Source of the DNA: DATBLE01 sp046734335
GTDB lineage: Bacteria > Actinomycetota > Thermoleophilia > Gaiellales > Gaiellaceae
NCBI GenBank assembly: GCA_046734335.1
Contig: JBKPRA010000056.1
Span: 1-64,000, forward strand
Length of the DNA: 64,000 bases
Direction of reading: 5' to 3'
Part shown: positions 55,701 to 63,298 of the stretch, piece by piece
How the letters are laid out: every line of letters starts with the position of its first letter
How positions within the stretch are numbered: position 1 is the stretch's first letter
The notes under the pieces: model-generated
Told to the model about the DNA's origin: nothing
Databases searched by the model: none
What the model saw: only the letters and a program-made list of their open reading frames with translations
Made by a program: the position numbers and the translations under genes

Positions 55701-56531
55701 GTGAACCTCGTTTGGGCTGCGCTCATTGTCGCCGGTGTGACGGTGGTCGCGGTCACCGCGATGCTGCTCGTCCGCCGCCGGGCTCCCGAGGGAAGCTACT
55801 TCGAGGACGGGGATCGCGCGGCCGGAGTGTTCGGCGTTCTCGCAACCGGATTTGCTGTGCTCCTCGGCTTTGTGGTCTTCCTTGCCTTCGAGAGCTTCGA
55901 CACGTCGCGCACCGGCGCCCAAGCCGAAGCAGCGATCGTAGCCCAGCAATTCGAGACGGCCCAGCTCATGCCGGTCGCCGCCCGCGCTCCGCTGTCGGGA
56001 GAGCTCGTCTGCTACGCGCGGAACGTGGTCTACCGGGAATGGCCGCGGATGGAATCAGGCAGCCTCGGCGAGGGGTACAACCCGTGGGGAGTCACGCTGT
56101 TTCGCACCATCAAGACTGTCCAGCCGCGCTCGCCTTCTGAGCAGGCGGCCTACGGCAAATGGCTCGACCAGCGCCAGGATCGCGAGGATGCGCGGGCCGA
56201 CCGCGTGCACGGGGCCGAGGGTGTGATCCCGACTCCGCTCTGGATCGTGCTGCTCCTCAGCGCTCTGGTCATCTTCGGCTTCATGCTCTTCTTCGCCGAC
56301 AGCGGTGAGCGAGCGATCGTGCAGGCGACCATGATGGGCAGCATCGCGGTCGTGATCACCTCCACGCTGCTTCTCCTTTGGTTCCTCGACAATCCTTATC
56401 ACCGCGGCGTGAGCGGCCTGCGACCAACGGCTATGCAGCGGACGCTCGCGCTCCTCAAGGTCGAGACGGGAATTTCCGGCGGGCGGTTCGCCATTCCGTG
56501 CAACCGGCAAGGAGTGGCCCGCACCCGCTGA
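55701..56531 (+). CDS. DUF4239-like membrane protein (1)
   Basis: A 276-residue protein: N-terminal helix pair (LVWAALIVAGVTVVAVTAMLLV; GVFGVLATGFAVLLGFVVFLAF), a soluble segment starting ESFDTSRTGAQAEAAIVAQQFETAQLM, and two C-terminal helices (PLWIVLLLSALVIFGFMLFFA; ATMMGSIAVVITSTLLLLWFL). This is the bestrophin-like DUF4239 layout. GTG start 25 nt after the DUF2252 stop. Function unknown. Confidence 0.72.
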   Translation: MNLVWAALIVAGVTVVAVTAMLLVRRRAPEGSYFEDGDRAAGVFGVLATGFAVLLGFVVFLAFESFDTSRTGAQAEAAIVAQQFETAQLMPVAARAPLSGELVCYARNVVYREWPRMESGSLGEGYNPWGVTLFRTIKTVQPRSPSEQAAYGKWLDQRQDREDARADRVHGAEGVIPTPLWIVLLLSALVIFGFMLFFADSGERAIVQATMMGSIAVVITSTLLLLWFLDNPYHRGVSGLRPTAMQRTLALLKVETGISGGRFAIPCNRQGVARTR

Positions 56532-56669
56532 GCAGGCAGGCGGTTGAGCCCAGGAAGCCGGGGGGACGGCCGCATCGCGGCCGGGCCGGCGCGTCACTCA
56601 TGTCGAGACAACTGAATTCACCCCACCGCACACAGGCTGAACGACGCCCGGTGGGTACGCGCGCATTCG

Positions 56670-57473
56670 TTACCGAGGTGGAGGCGCGGCCGGCGGCAGG
56701 CTCATTGTCACCTTCTCGGCGAGCAGGGGCGACGCCGGGACCGTGATCAGCCCACGGGTCGGTCGGTCGAGGTCGAACGTGACGAGGACCAGGAAAGTGA
56801 CGACGACCGCTGCAAGAACGACGGGAAGGAGCCCACGCCCGAGAACCGAGATATAGAGGGCGAGCATGCCGAGAGCGAGCGCTGCCCCGAAAAGCTCCAG
56901 CAAGAGCACCGCGTTGGGAGGGTGGTTGTTGAGGCCGGCGATTCGCACGCCCTGTTGGTCGATCATCGCATTCAGGCTGTCGATGTAGAGCCGGGGCGCG
57001 CTGTCGCGCGGGCGGGCGTTGATCGTCTCGCCCCCGAGCCGCCAAAGCATCTGCTGCAGCCTGCCCTGTTCGGCTGCGGTCGCACGGAACGATGCGTCAC
57101 CTGGCCTGTCGTAGGTAAGGCGGATCGCGAGGTCGTTATAACGGCGCAACAGAGTGAGCGAGCGGCTGCGCTGGGGCTCTGCAACGGTCTGCGCTCTGAG
57201 ATAGGCGGTGCCGATCGTGTTCGCCTCGTTCACGACGTCGGCGCGGCGGTCCTGGTAGCGGCCGACTGCGAGCGTGAGGCCGAACGCAAGGATCAGGCCG
57301 ACGAGGCCGAGCAGCGCGCCTTGTAGAGCCCCAATCCCCTCGCGATAGTGCTCCGAGTGTCGCCGGAGGTATCGACCGATGAGTACGCCGACAACGCAGG
57401 CGCCTCCGACAATGGCGAAGACGACCAAGCCGAGCTGCCAGCTATCGAGCGAGAAGAAGACCGTGAAGAGCAT
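56670..57473 (-). CDS. DUF4239-like membrane protein (2)
   Basis: A 267-residue protein with the same plan: two N-terminal helices (GLVVFAIVGGACVVGVLIG; GALQGALLGLVGLILAFGLTLAVGRYQDRR), a middle part (VNEANTIGTAYLRAQTV.. RRYNDLAIRLTYDRPG.. LWRLGGETI) and two late helices (AVLLLELFGAALALGMLALYISVL; VVLAAVVVTFLVLVTFDLDRPTRGLI). DVVNEANTIGTAYLRA and FDLDRPTRGLI are typical of DUF4239. It is convergent to the first DUF4239-like gene. Confidence 0.72.
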   Translation of the reverse strand: MLFTVFFSLDSWQLGLVVFAIVGGACVVGVLIGRYLRRHSEHYREGIGALQGALLGLVGLILAFGLTLAVGRYQDRRADVVNEANTIGTAYLRAQTVAEPQRSRSLTLLRRYNDLAIRLTYDRPGDASFRATAAEQGRLQQMLWRLGGETINARPRDSAPRLYIDSLNAMIDQQGVRIAGLNNHPPNAVLLLELFGAALALGMLALYISVLGRGLLPVVLAAVVVTFLVLVTFDLDRPTRGLITVPASPLLAEKVTMSLPPAAPPPR

Positions 57474-57885
57474 CCCTAAGAGAAACCTACGAGACTGCGC
57501 TCGCGGGCGCAGTCAATGCCTCGGAGTTCGTCCTCGTCTCGCTTGTCGCCGCCGACGCCGCTGATGCTCTGCGTCCTCGCACTCGTGCTCGACGATCGGC
57601 CGCTGCGGACGGGCTTCGATGCCAGCGCGGTGGGAACGTCACGCGGGCTCGATTCCCGCCGCCTCCATCACTGGCTCAACAGAGGCCTTTGTCGCAACAG
57701 AGGGAGGGAACAGTCGGCAGGCCGACGGAATCATCGTCCAGGCGCCGCTGGCACCTCGACCAGCGAGGAGACGGTTGCTTTCGGCGAAATTGCGATCGAC
57801 CTGCTCAGGACTGGGCGGTAGAGCGCTCGCTCCACGGTGGAATTGTGGGATGCTCATGCTTCTGCGGCAACGAAAGGGGAGAGGA
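57474..57885. other. Intergenic stretch holding the second ssrA-derived repeat
   Basis: Apart from the repeat at 57641-57668 I see no supported gene here; short open frames have no domain or start signal. Confidence 0.5.
57641..57668 (+). repeat. ssrA-derived attachment-site-like repeat (copy 2)
   Basis: ACGCGGGCTCGATTCC onward matches the tmRNA 3' end at 27 of 28 positions (T to C at 57648) and includes the full acceptor strand plus CCAT. It lies 4.3 kb downstream in the same orientation. Confidence 0.8.
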
Positions 57886-58392
57886 ATGAAGAAGCGGCGG
57901 TTCGTCGCTGTCTGGTTAGCGGCGGCATTACTTGCCGTCATCGCAGCTTCGGTGGCGTTGGCTGATCCCACGAGCAGTCACAGCGGCGGGGCAAATGCCA
58001 ACCAGATCGGCGTCGTCCGGATCGATCGGAACGACCCGTCCGTCGCCTACGTGACGGGCAGATACACGTGTCCGGCGTCAGCCGATCCTGCGCACCTGTT
58101 CGTTTCGGTGAAGCAGGTCGCCGGCGGCCTTCCGGATCCGCGCCTCAAGCTCGAAGGGAGCAGTTCACTCACGTTCCCTGACGGAGCGTGGCTGGAGCGT
58201 CACCCCGGGCCGGACGAGTTCACCTGCAACGGTAAGTGGCACACAGGCACGTGGCAGATCGCCGCGTCGTCAGAGTACGGCCACGGATCACTTATTCCCG
58301 GCACGGTCTACGTGCAGTTCTGCTGGGACAGCCCGGACGGGGGCGTATCGTGGCACGCATATAGCGAGCAGTTCGCCCGCGCGAGCTACTGA
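57886..58392 (+). CDS. Secreted protein of unknown function (island)
   Basis: A 168-residue exported protein: signal peptide MKKRRFVAVWLAAALLAVIA..ALA, then a beta-rich domain (VVRIDRNDPSVAYVTGRYTCPASADPAHLFVSVKQVAGGLPDPRLKLEGSSSLTFPDG; YVQFCWDSPDGGVSWHAYSEQFARASY) with three cysteines. It resembles Ig-like secreted domains but I cannot name it. AAAGGGGAGAGG is a strong ribosome site. Confidence 0.68.
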   Translation: MKKRRFVAVWLAAALLAVIAASVALADPTSSHSGGANANQIGVVRIDRNDPSVAYVTGRYTCPASADPAHLFVSVKQVAGGLPDPRLKLEGSSSLTFPDGAWLERHPGPDEFTCNGKWHTGTWQIAASSEYGHGSLIPGTVYVQFCWDSPDGGVSWHAYSEQFARASY

Positions 58393-58546
58393 GTCGACCA
58401 ACGGCGGGGGAAGCTCGACGAACGGGCTTCCTCCGCCTCACCAGCCCTGACCTGGTGTCTGTCGTGTAGACAGCAGCGCCTCTACGGCGTAAGGTCGCGC
58501 CGACGACTGGCAGCAAGCAGTTAGGCGGGCGAGCGAGGTACACGTC

Positions 58547-59428
58547 ATGAGAACGACCAGCCTTGTCTTCGCGCTCGCGTTCGCGCTGGTGGCGGCGGCA
58601 GCGGGATCGGCCTCCGCGAAGCTCGACTCCCGTCCCACGCACTTCGCCGCCTTTCCTGCGGAGGGCGTCAAGGCGAGTACGCCCACGACCGGGAGGCTGC
58701 TGATCGCGCTCCGGCCCACAGCAACGACAATCTGGAATGTCTATGCCGACGGACGGGTCGTCTGGCAGAAGTGGAGTTCGTCACTCGATGCCACGGTCGT
58801 TCCCGATGGAGCGACAAGACTCGAGACTGGCTACGTCCAGCAGCGGCTCACCCCCGAGGGTGTGCAACTCCTTCGTACGAGGCTCCTGGCGACCGGCCTG
58901 TTCGAGCACAACCTCAGACTCGCTCTCGGCAGGCATCACGATTGGGTCCTCCACCGACTCCGGAAGGGCAAACGGCTGGTGACGGTGGACGGAGTGGACT
59001 CGCCCGACCCGTCGTGGAACGAACGCTTCACGAAGGTAACGGCGGCCCAGACGAGCGCCCTCTGGCAGATCAAGGAATTCGTAGCCCATCCGGCCAGATG
59101 GCTTCCGGCCGGAGCGTGGGCAGATCGCCGAATCCGGGCGTTCGTGCCGGCCCGCTACGTGGTCGCAGTCGATCGGGGCTATCCCGATCTTTCGAAACTG
59201 CCACCGCCTGCCCGCAAGGCATTCGTCCAGTACAAGGACATAAGACGCCACGCGTGCCAGATCCTTACGACCGGCCAAGCACGGGTACTCCTTCAGGCAT
59301 TCGCAAAAGCAGGGATAGCGCCCTCAGGCAACCACGCGTGGATTATCGATTTCGATTTCGCCGACCTGGACTTCGCGCATCCCTCCGACCTCCACTTCTC
59401 CCCAGCCCTTCCGGACGATCACTGCTGA
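58547..59428 (+). CDS. Secreted protein of unknown function (island)
   Basis: A 293-residue exported protein with signal peptide MRTTSLVFALAFALVAAAAGSASA. The body has LLIALRPTATTIWNVYADGRVVWQKWSSSLDATVVPDGATRLETGYVQQRLTPEGVQLLRTRLLATGLFEHNL, HACQILTTGQARVLLQAFAKAGI and a Phe/Asp-rich end. No known family recognised. It is the last gene before the third ssrA-like repeat. Confidence 0.68.
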   Translation: MRTTSLVFALAFALVAAAAGSASAKLDSRPTHFAAFPAEGVKASTPTTGRLLIALRPTATTIWNVYADGRVVWQKWSSSLDATVVPDGATRLETGYVQQRLTPEGVQLLRTRLLATGLFEHNLRLALGRHHDWVLHRLRKGKRLVTVDGVDSPDPSWNERFTKVTAAQTSALWQIKEFVAHPARWLPAGAWADRRIRAFVPARYVVAVDRGYPDLSKLPPPARKAFVQYKDIRRHACQILTTGQARVLLQAFAKAGIAPSGNHAWIIDFDFADLDFAHPSDLHFSPALPDDHC

Positions 59429-59528
59429 CCGGGATCGCACCCTCTACTGCCTGAGCACGTCCCCGAATGCCGCATCCATCGCTCCCGCAGGCGCCGAGAA
59501 GCAGAAAGGCCCTGTTTCCAGGAATCGT

Positions 59529-59551
59529 GCGGGTTCGATTCCCGCCGCCTC
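59529..59551 (+). repeat. ssrA-derived attachment-site-like repeat (copy 3)
   Basis: GCGGGTTCGATTCCCGCCG and the next four bases match the tmRNA 3' end exactly over 23 bp, then diverge (CTCAAC instead of CTCCAT). It lies 1.9 kb after copy 2 in the same orientation. Confidence 0.78.
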
Positions 59552-59644
59552 AACTGCTCTTCCGAGCCCTCTATGGCCGACCCGTCCCACTCCCGTTCGC
59601 TCTCGCGAGTCACGTGGTTCGCCCGGTAGAACACCGTTACCGGA

Positions 59645-60256
59645 ATGGACGTCGCGACGGATACGCGCTGGCTCGTCCTCGTCGAGGGGCCGAGCGACAG
59701 GGCGGCGCTGGAGACGCTGGCCCGGCGCTGCGGCTACGACCTGGAGGACGAGGGAGTCCAGATCGTCTCGATCGGGGGTGCCCAGGCGATCGGCAGGGCG
59801 TTGAACAATCTCTCACCCGGCGTCCGCGTGGCCGGGCTCTGCGACGAGGGTGAGGCCGGCGCATTCGGGCGCGCCCTGGAGCGGGTCGGCCTCGGGCCGG
59901 CCGGCACACGGTCGGAGCTCGAGGCGCTCGGCTTCTACGTCTGCGATCCCGATCTCGAGGGTGAGCTGATCCGTTCGCTGGGCGCTGCGGGCGTCGAGGA
60001 CGTCCTCGAGAGGAGCGGTAAGCTCTCGTCGTTCCGCACGTTCCAGAGGCAGCCGCAGTGGCAGGGACGTCCGATCGAGGATCAGCTCCGCCGTTTCTTC
60101 GGAAGCAGCGCCGGAAAGATCAGGCACGCACCGCTCCTCGCCGGTGCCGTCGCCCTCGAGCGTGTCCCGCTGCCCCTCGCCGCGCTCCTCGAGCACGTCG
60201 CCGCCGCTAATCGCGGAGGGCGCGTGCCTCCGCTCGGGCCTCGCGCCACCAGATGA
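59645..60256 (+). CDS. Stand-alone TOPRIM-domain protein (OLD-nuclease-like)
   Basis: A 203-residue protein: TRWLVLVEGPSDRAALETLARRCGYDLEDEGVQIVSIGGAQAIGRAL has the TOPRIM glutamate (VLVEGPSD), and VRVAGLCDEGEAGAFGRALER the acidic DxE strand, as in the C-terminal nuclease part of OLD family proteins. FYVCDPDLEGELIRSLGAAGVEDVLE also matches OLD-type TOPRIM (DLExEL). No ATPase domain is attached. It overlaps the ltrA-like gene, running the other way, by 50 bp. Confidence 0.8.
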   Translation: MDVATDTRWLVLVEGPSDRAALETLARRCGYDLEDEGVQIVSIGGAQAIGRALNNLSPGVRVAGLCDEGEAGAFGRALERVGLGPAGTRSELEALGFYVCDPDLEGELIRSLGAAGVEDVLERSGKLSSFRTFQRQPQWQGRPIEDQLRRFFGSSAGKIRHAPLLAGAVALERVPLPLAALLEHVAAANRGGRVPPLGPRATR

Positions 60257-61352
60257 TCTCGTAGGCATGGAACGCGACCCAGACGGCGGTGATCAGCGCC
60301 AGGGCGCCCAGCGACGGCACGGCCAGTGCGACCGGGAGCACCGCCAGGCACGCGGCGGCTGTGACGATGCGGCCGCGGCCGAGGGTCCGTGAGATGCGCA
60401 GCCTCAGCGCGACGAAGGCGAGGAGGTAGACGGCCGGACCGACGCAGAGGGCGACCGCCGGAATCGTGTCGAGCTCCCGTCCGACATGCGCGAGGGTCAC
60501 CTTCATCGCGAAGGCGAAAAGGACGATCCCGGCGACCATCGGGAAGTGAAGGTACGAGTAGACGTCACGGGCGAAAGCGACCCGATCCGTTCCCTGCCGC
60601 TCGGCGAGCAGCTGCTGTGCGCGGATCGGGAAGAAGTCGAAGTAGGCGAGCCAGAACGAGGTGGCGACGACCAGGCCGAGCAGTGCGGCGACGACGACCC
60701 CGGAGTCGAGGTCGGTACTTCGTGCGCCGACGCCGATCGCGACCAGCGACTCGCCGATGGCGATGATCACGATCAACCCGTGACGCTCGACGAAGTGAGC
60801 CGGCGCCAGCCGCCAGCCGCCGATACCGCCGAAAAGCGGGCCGATGAATCCGACCGTCAGGGCGGCGATCCAGATCACCGACTTGGCGGGGTCGTCCACG
60901 AACCCGGCGGCGAGGATCAGCGACGCGCCGACCAGACTGGCCGGAGCCAGACGCAGGATCGCCGTGAACAGTTCGGGTTCGGACCGCGACGAGAGCGCGT
61001 ACAGCGCAAGGTGCATGACGGCGACGATCAGAAACGCCACGCCGAAGACGACACCGTGATTGCCGAACGCCTCCGGCACTGCGAGCGCTGCGACGAACAT
61101 CGCTGCCATTGCCGCCAGGATCGCGGCGAGCACCCCGTCCTCGCCCGCATCGACCGAATTCGTCAGCCAGGCGTACGATGCCCACGCCCACCAGGTTGCA
61201 GCGAGGATGAGCAACCCATGCCCCAGGCCCGTCCAGGTCGACTCCTCCGAGAACACGACCGTCACCTGTGTGAAGGCGAAGACGAAGACGAGATCGAAGA
61301 ACAGCTCGAGCGGCGTGATCCGGTGCTCGAGCTCGACGGCCTGCTCGCTCAC
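60207..61352 (-). CDS. Low temperature requirement protein A (LtrA) family
   Basis: A 381-residue membrane protein of about 11-12 helices. Family start ITPLELFFDLVFVFAFTQVTVVFSEESTWTGLGHGLLILAATWWAWASYAWLTN and mid motif HFVERHGLIVIIAIGESLVAIGVGA are diagnostic of LtrA, found by a Listeria cold-growth mutant. Biochemical role unknown. The GTG start is 6 nt after TAGCCT (61359-61364, minus strand), a leaderless arrangement. Confidence 0.92.
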   Translation of the reverse strand: MSEQAVELEHRITPLELFFDLVFVFAFTQVTVVFSEESTWTGLGHGLLILAATWWAWASYAWLTNSVDAGEDGVLAAILAAMAAMFVAALAVPEAFGNHGVVFGVAFLIVAVMHLALYALSSRSEPELFTAILRLAPASLVGASLILAAGFVDDPAKSVIWIAALTVGFIGPLFGGIGGWRLAPAHFVERHGLIVIIAIGESLVAIGVGARSTDLDSGVVVAALLGLVVATSFWLAYFDFFPIRAQQLLAERQGTDRVAFARDVYSYLHFPMVAGIVLFAFAMKVTLAHVGRELDTIPAVALCVGPAVYLLAFVALRLRISRTLGRGRIVTAAACLAVLPVALAVPSLGALALITAVWVAFHAYEIIWWREARAEARALRD

Positions 61353-61358
61353 CGGCCG

Positions 61359-61364
61359 AGGCTA
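61359..61364 (-). promoter_or_regulatory. -10 box (TAGCCT on minus strand), leaderless type, of the ltrA-like gene
   Basis: Ends 6 nt before the GTG start at 61352. Confidence 0.5.
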
Positions 61365-61471
61365 ACGCGCGCGGGCCCGATATGAGATGCTGATGTCGCT
61401 GACGGATCTGCTCTTGGCGCCATCACAGTGGCGCAGCACACGTTCGTGCAGGCAGAAGGGGGCTTGGTGTC

Positions 61472-61909
61472 ATGTCGATGAGCACACGCGAGGCGTTCCA
61501 ACGGGGGACGGACACCTTCAATGCGCACGACATCGATGGGTTCGCCGAGGTGCTCGCAGACGATGTCGTCTTCGAGGCTCCCGGCGGGATGCGGGGTGAG
61601 GGCAGGGAGGCGTGCGCTGCGTTCTTCGCGAGCTGGTTCGCCGCTTTCTCGGACGCGCACGTCGACATCGAGAGCGTGCACATCGTGGACGACGTCGCCG
61701 TCGAGGAGGGGACCTTCAATGGCACGCACGACGGCACGCTGCAAACCCCCGCAGGCGACATCCCGCCGACGGGCCGCCCGGTCGAGATCGACTACATCCA
61801 GGTTCTCCGCTTCCGCGACGGAAAGCACACCTCCTTCAACCTGATGTTCGACCGGCTCCTCATGCTCGAGCAGCTCGGGCTCGTCCCCGCACCGGCTGCC
61901 GACGGCTGA
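61472..61909 (+). CDS. SnoaL-like / NTF2-fold protein
   Basis: A 145-residue protein with the cone-shaped NTF2 fold pattern: STREAFQRGTDTFNAHDIDGFAEVLADDVVFEAPGGMRGEGREACAAFFASWFAAFSDAHVDIESVHIVDDVAVEEGTFNGTHDG...IDYIQVLRFRDGKHTSFNLMFDRLLMLEQLGL. This is the SnoaL polyketide-cyclase/ester-cyclase superfamily; most stand-alone members have no assigned substrate. A second in-frame ATG lies at 61478. Confidence 0.85.
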   Translation: MSMSTREAFQRGTDTFNAHDIDGFAEVLADDVVFEAPGGMRGEGREACAAFFASWFAAFSDAHVDIESVHIVDDVAVEEGTFNGTHDGTLQTPAGDIPPTGRPVEIDYIQVLRFRDGKHTSFNLMFDRLLMLEQLGLVPAPAADG

Positions 61910-61958
61910 GCCGCGCCGACCAGTGGGCACGGCCGGGAGGCCGCCCTGCCGGTCCGGC

Positions 61959-61964
61959 TAGGTT
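61959..61964 (+). promoter_or_regulatory. -10 box (TAGGTT), leaderless type, of the GFA-TPR gene
   Basis: TAGGTT ends 8 nt before ATG 61973. Confidence 0.45.
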
Positions 61965-61972
61965 TCGAGGCG

Positions 61973-62650
61973 ATGGCCACCCGTGCAGCCGCGTGCCACT
62001 GCGGGCAGCTCGAGCTCGACGTGACCGGCGAGCCGTTCGCCGTCTCGATCTGCCACTGCCTCGACTGCCAGCGCCGCACCGGGAGCGCGTTCGGGATGCA
62101 GGCGGGCTTCAAGGCCGACCAGGTGAGCGTCACCGGTCGGTACGACGACTTCACGAGGATCTCCGACGAGTCCGACCGCAAGGCGCATGTCTTCCATTTC
62201 TGCCCGGACTGCGGCTCGCAGGTCTTCTACACGGAGCCCGACGAGCCGGACCTGATCGTCGTCTCAGTCGGCTCCTTCGCGGACCCGTCGTTCCCGCCGC
62301 CGACGCGATCGGGCTACGAGTCTCGCCGCCATCGGTGGGTGGGGTTGTCCGACTCGATCGAGCGCGAGGCGCCGGAGCTCTGGGATCCCGCACGGCCCCT
62401 GTACGAAGCCGGCGAGTACGGCGAGGCTGCGGACCTTGGCTGCGAGCTGATCGACGCGCATCCCGACCAAGGGTTTCTCTACTACAACACGGCGTGCTGC
62501 GAAAGCCTCGCCGGCCGCACCGCCGACGCCGTCGAGCACCTCCGCCAGGTGATCGACATGTGGGAAGGCGCCCGGGAAATGGCGAAGCAGGATTCCGACT
62601 TCGACCCGATCCGCGACGACTTGGCATTCCGCGAGCTGATCGGAACCTAG
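61973..62650 (+). CDS. GFA/CENP-V domain protein fused to a TPR-like region
   Basis: A 225-residue fusion. Residues 5-120 are a GFA domain with zinc ligands in ACHCGQLEL, SICHCLDCQRRTGSAFG and HFCPDCGSQVFY, the fold of glutathione-dependent formaldehyde-activating enzyme and relatives. Residues 130-225 (WDPARPLYEAGEYGEAADLGCELIDAHPDQGFLYYNTACCESLAGRTADAVEHLRQVID..DFDPIRDDLAFRELIG) look like two to three TPR helices, including the A-CCESLAG and RDDLAFRELI type seen in TPR-end proteins. The role of the fusion is unknown. Confidence 0.85.
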   Translation: MATRAAACHCGQLELDVTGEPFAVSICHCLDCQRRTGSAFGMQAGFKADQVSVTGRYDDFTRISDESDRKAHVFHFCPDCGSQVFYTEPDEPDLIVVSVGSFADPSFPPPTRSGYESRRHRWVGLSDSIEREAPELWDPARPLYEAGEYGEAADLGCELIDAHPDQGFLYYNTACCESLAGRTADAVEHLRQVIDMWEGAREMAKQDSDFDPIRDDLAFRELIGT

Positions 62651-63249
62651 AAGTCGATCCGCATCACGATCCGGCGCTTGGTCGGCCGGTGGACCTCGAC
62701 GAATCCGGCTGCGGCAAAGATGCTGCGGCTGCCGACGTGGATCTCGTCCCAGGCGATCTTCTGGCCGGGCGTCGTGAGCAGCGGGTACGCCTCGAGTGCG
62801 CGGGCGCCACGACCACGCGCGTGGTCGACGGCTGCCCGCGCAAGCGCATGGGCCACCCCGCGGCCGCGGTACCCGGCACGGACGAAGACGCACGTGACTG
62901 CCCAGACCGTGTCGTCGCTCTTGTCCTCCGACCTACCCTCCCAGGGCACCCGGTTGTTGCGCACGAGTCCGCCGTAGGCCGGCCGCGGCTCGACCGCGCA
63001 CCAGCCGACGGGCTCGCCGTCGAGGTAGGCGACGAGGCCGCTGGTCGTGTCCGAGTCCGGGCGACCGCAGGCGGTCTGCTCGCGCAGCCGGCGGGTGCGC
63101 TCCTCGACCGGGAACTTCGAGAATGCCTCCCGAGGCCGCAGCTTGTACCGCTGGCACTGACAGTACGCCGCCGCTCCGCGCACGCCGAAGACGGCCTGGA
63201 GATCACCGCAACGCACCTCGCTGGCGGGGACGATCCTGGCGTCGTCCAT
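62647..63249 (-). CDS. GNAT family N-acetyltransferase
   Basis: A 200-residue enzyme: CQCQRYKLRPREAF near the start, LVAYLDGEPVGWCAVEPRPAYGGL, and the acetyl-CoA loop VWAVTCVFVRAGYRGRGVAHALARAAVDHARGRGARALEAYPL. This pattern is common in actinobacterial GNATs of unknown substrate. ATG 63249 is preferred because a TACGGT box ends 6 nt before it; the open frame extends 69 nt more. It overlaps the GFA gene by 4 bp tail to tail. Confidence 0.85.
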   Translation of the reverse strand: MDDARIVPASEVRCGDLQAVFGVRGAAAYCQCQRYKLRPREAFSKFPVEERTRRLREQTACGRPDSDTTSGLVAYLDGEPVGWCAVEPRPAYGGLVRNNRVPWEGRSEDKSDDTVWAVTCVFVRAGYRGRGVAHALARAAVDHARGRGARALEAYPLLTTPGQKIAWDEIHVGSRSIFAAAGFVEVHRPTKRRIVMRIDF

Positions 63250-63255
63250 GCGGGC

Positions 63256-63261
63256 ACCGTA
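63256..63261 (-). promoter_or_regulatory. -10 box (TACGGT on minus strand), leaderless type, of the GNAT gene
   Basis: Ends 6 nt before ATG 63249. Confidence 0.45.
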
Positions 63262-63298
63262 CTCGACGCCGCCGAGCCCGACCTGCGAGACTGAGCGC

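Noticed and set aside
57516..57821. A 101-codon frame across the second ssrA-like repeat
   Set aside because: It spans the repeat and the gap between genes, with no ribosome site, promoter box or domain.
53330..59551. The TTCGATTCCCGC segments as separate tRNA genes
   Set aside because: Only the T-arm and acceptor strand are present at 57.6 and 59.5 kb; no D-arm, anticodon arm or 5' acceptor strand could be folded. They are partial copies of the tmRNA 3' end.
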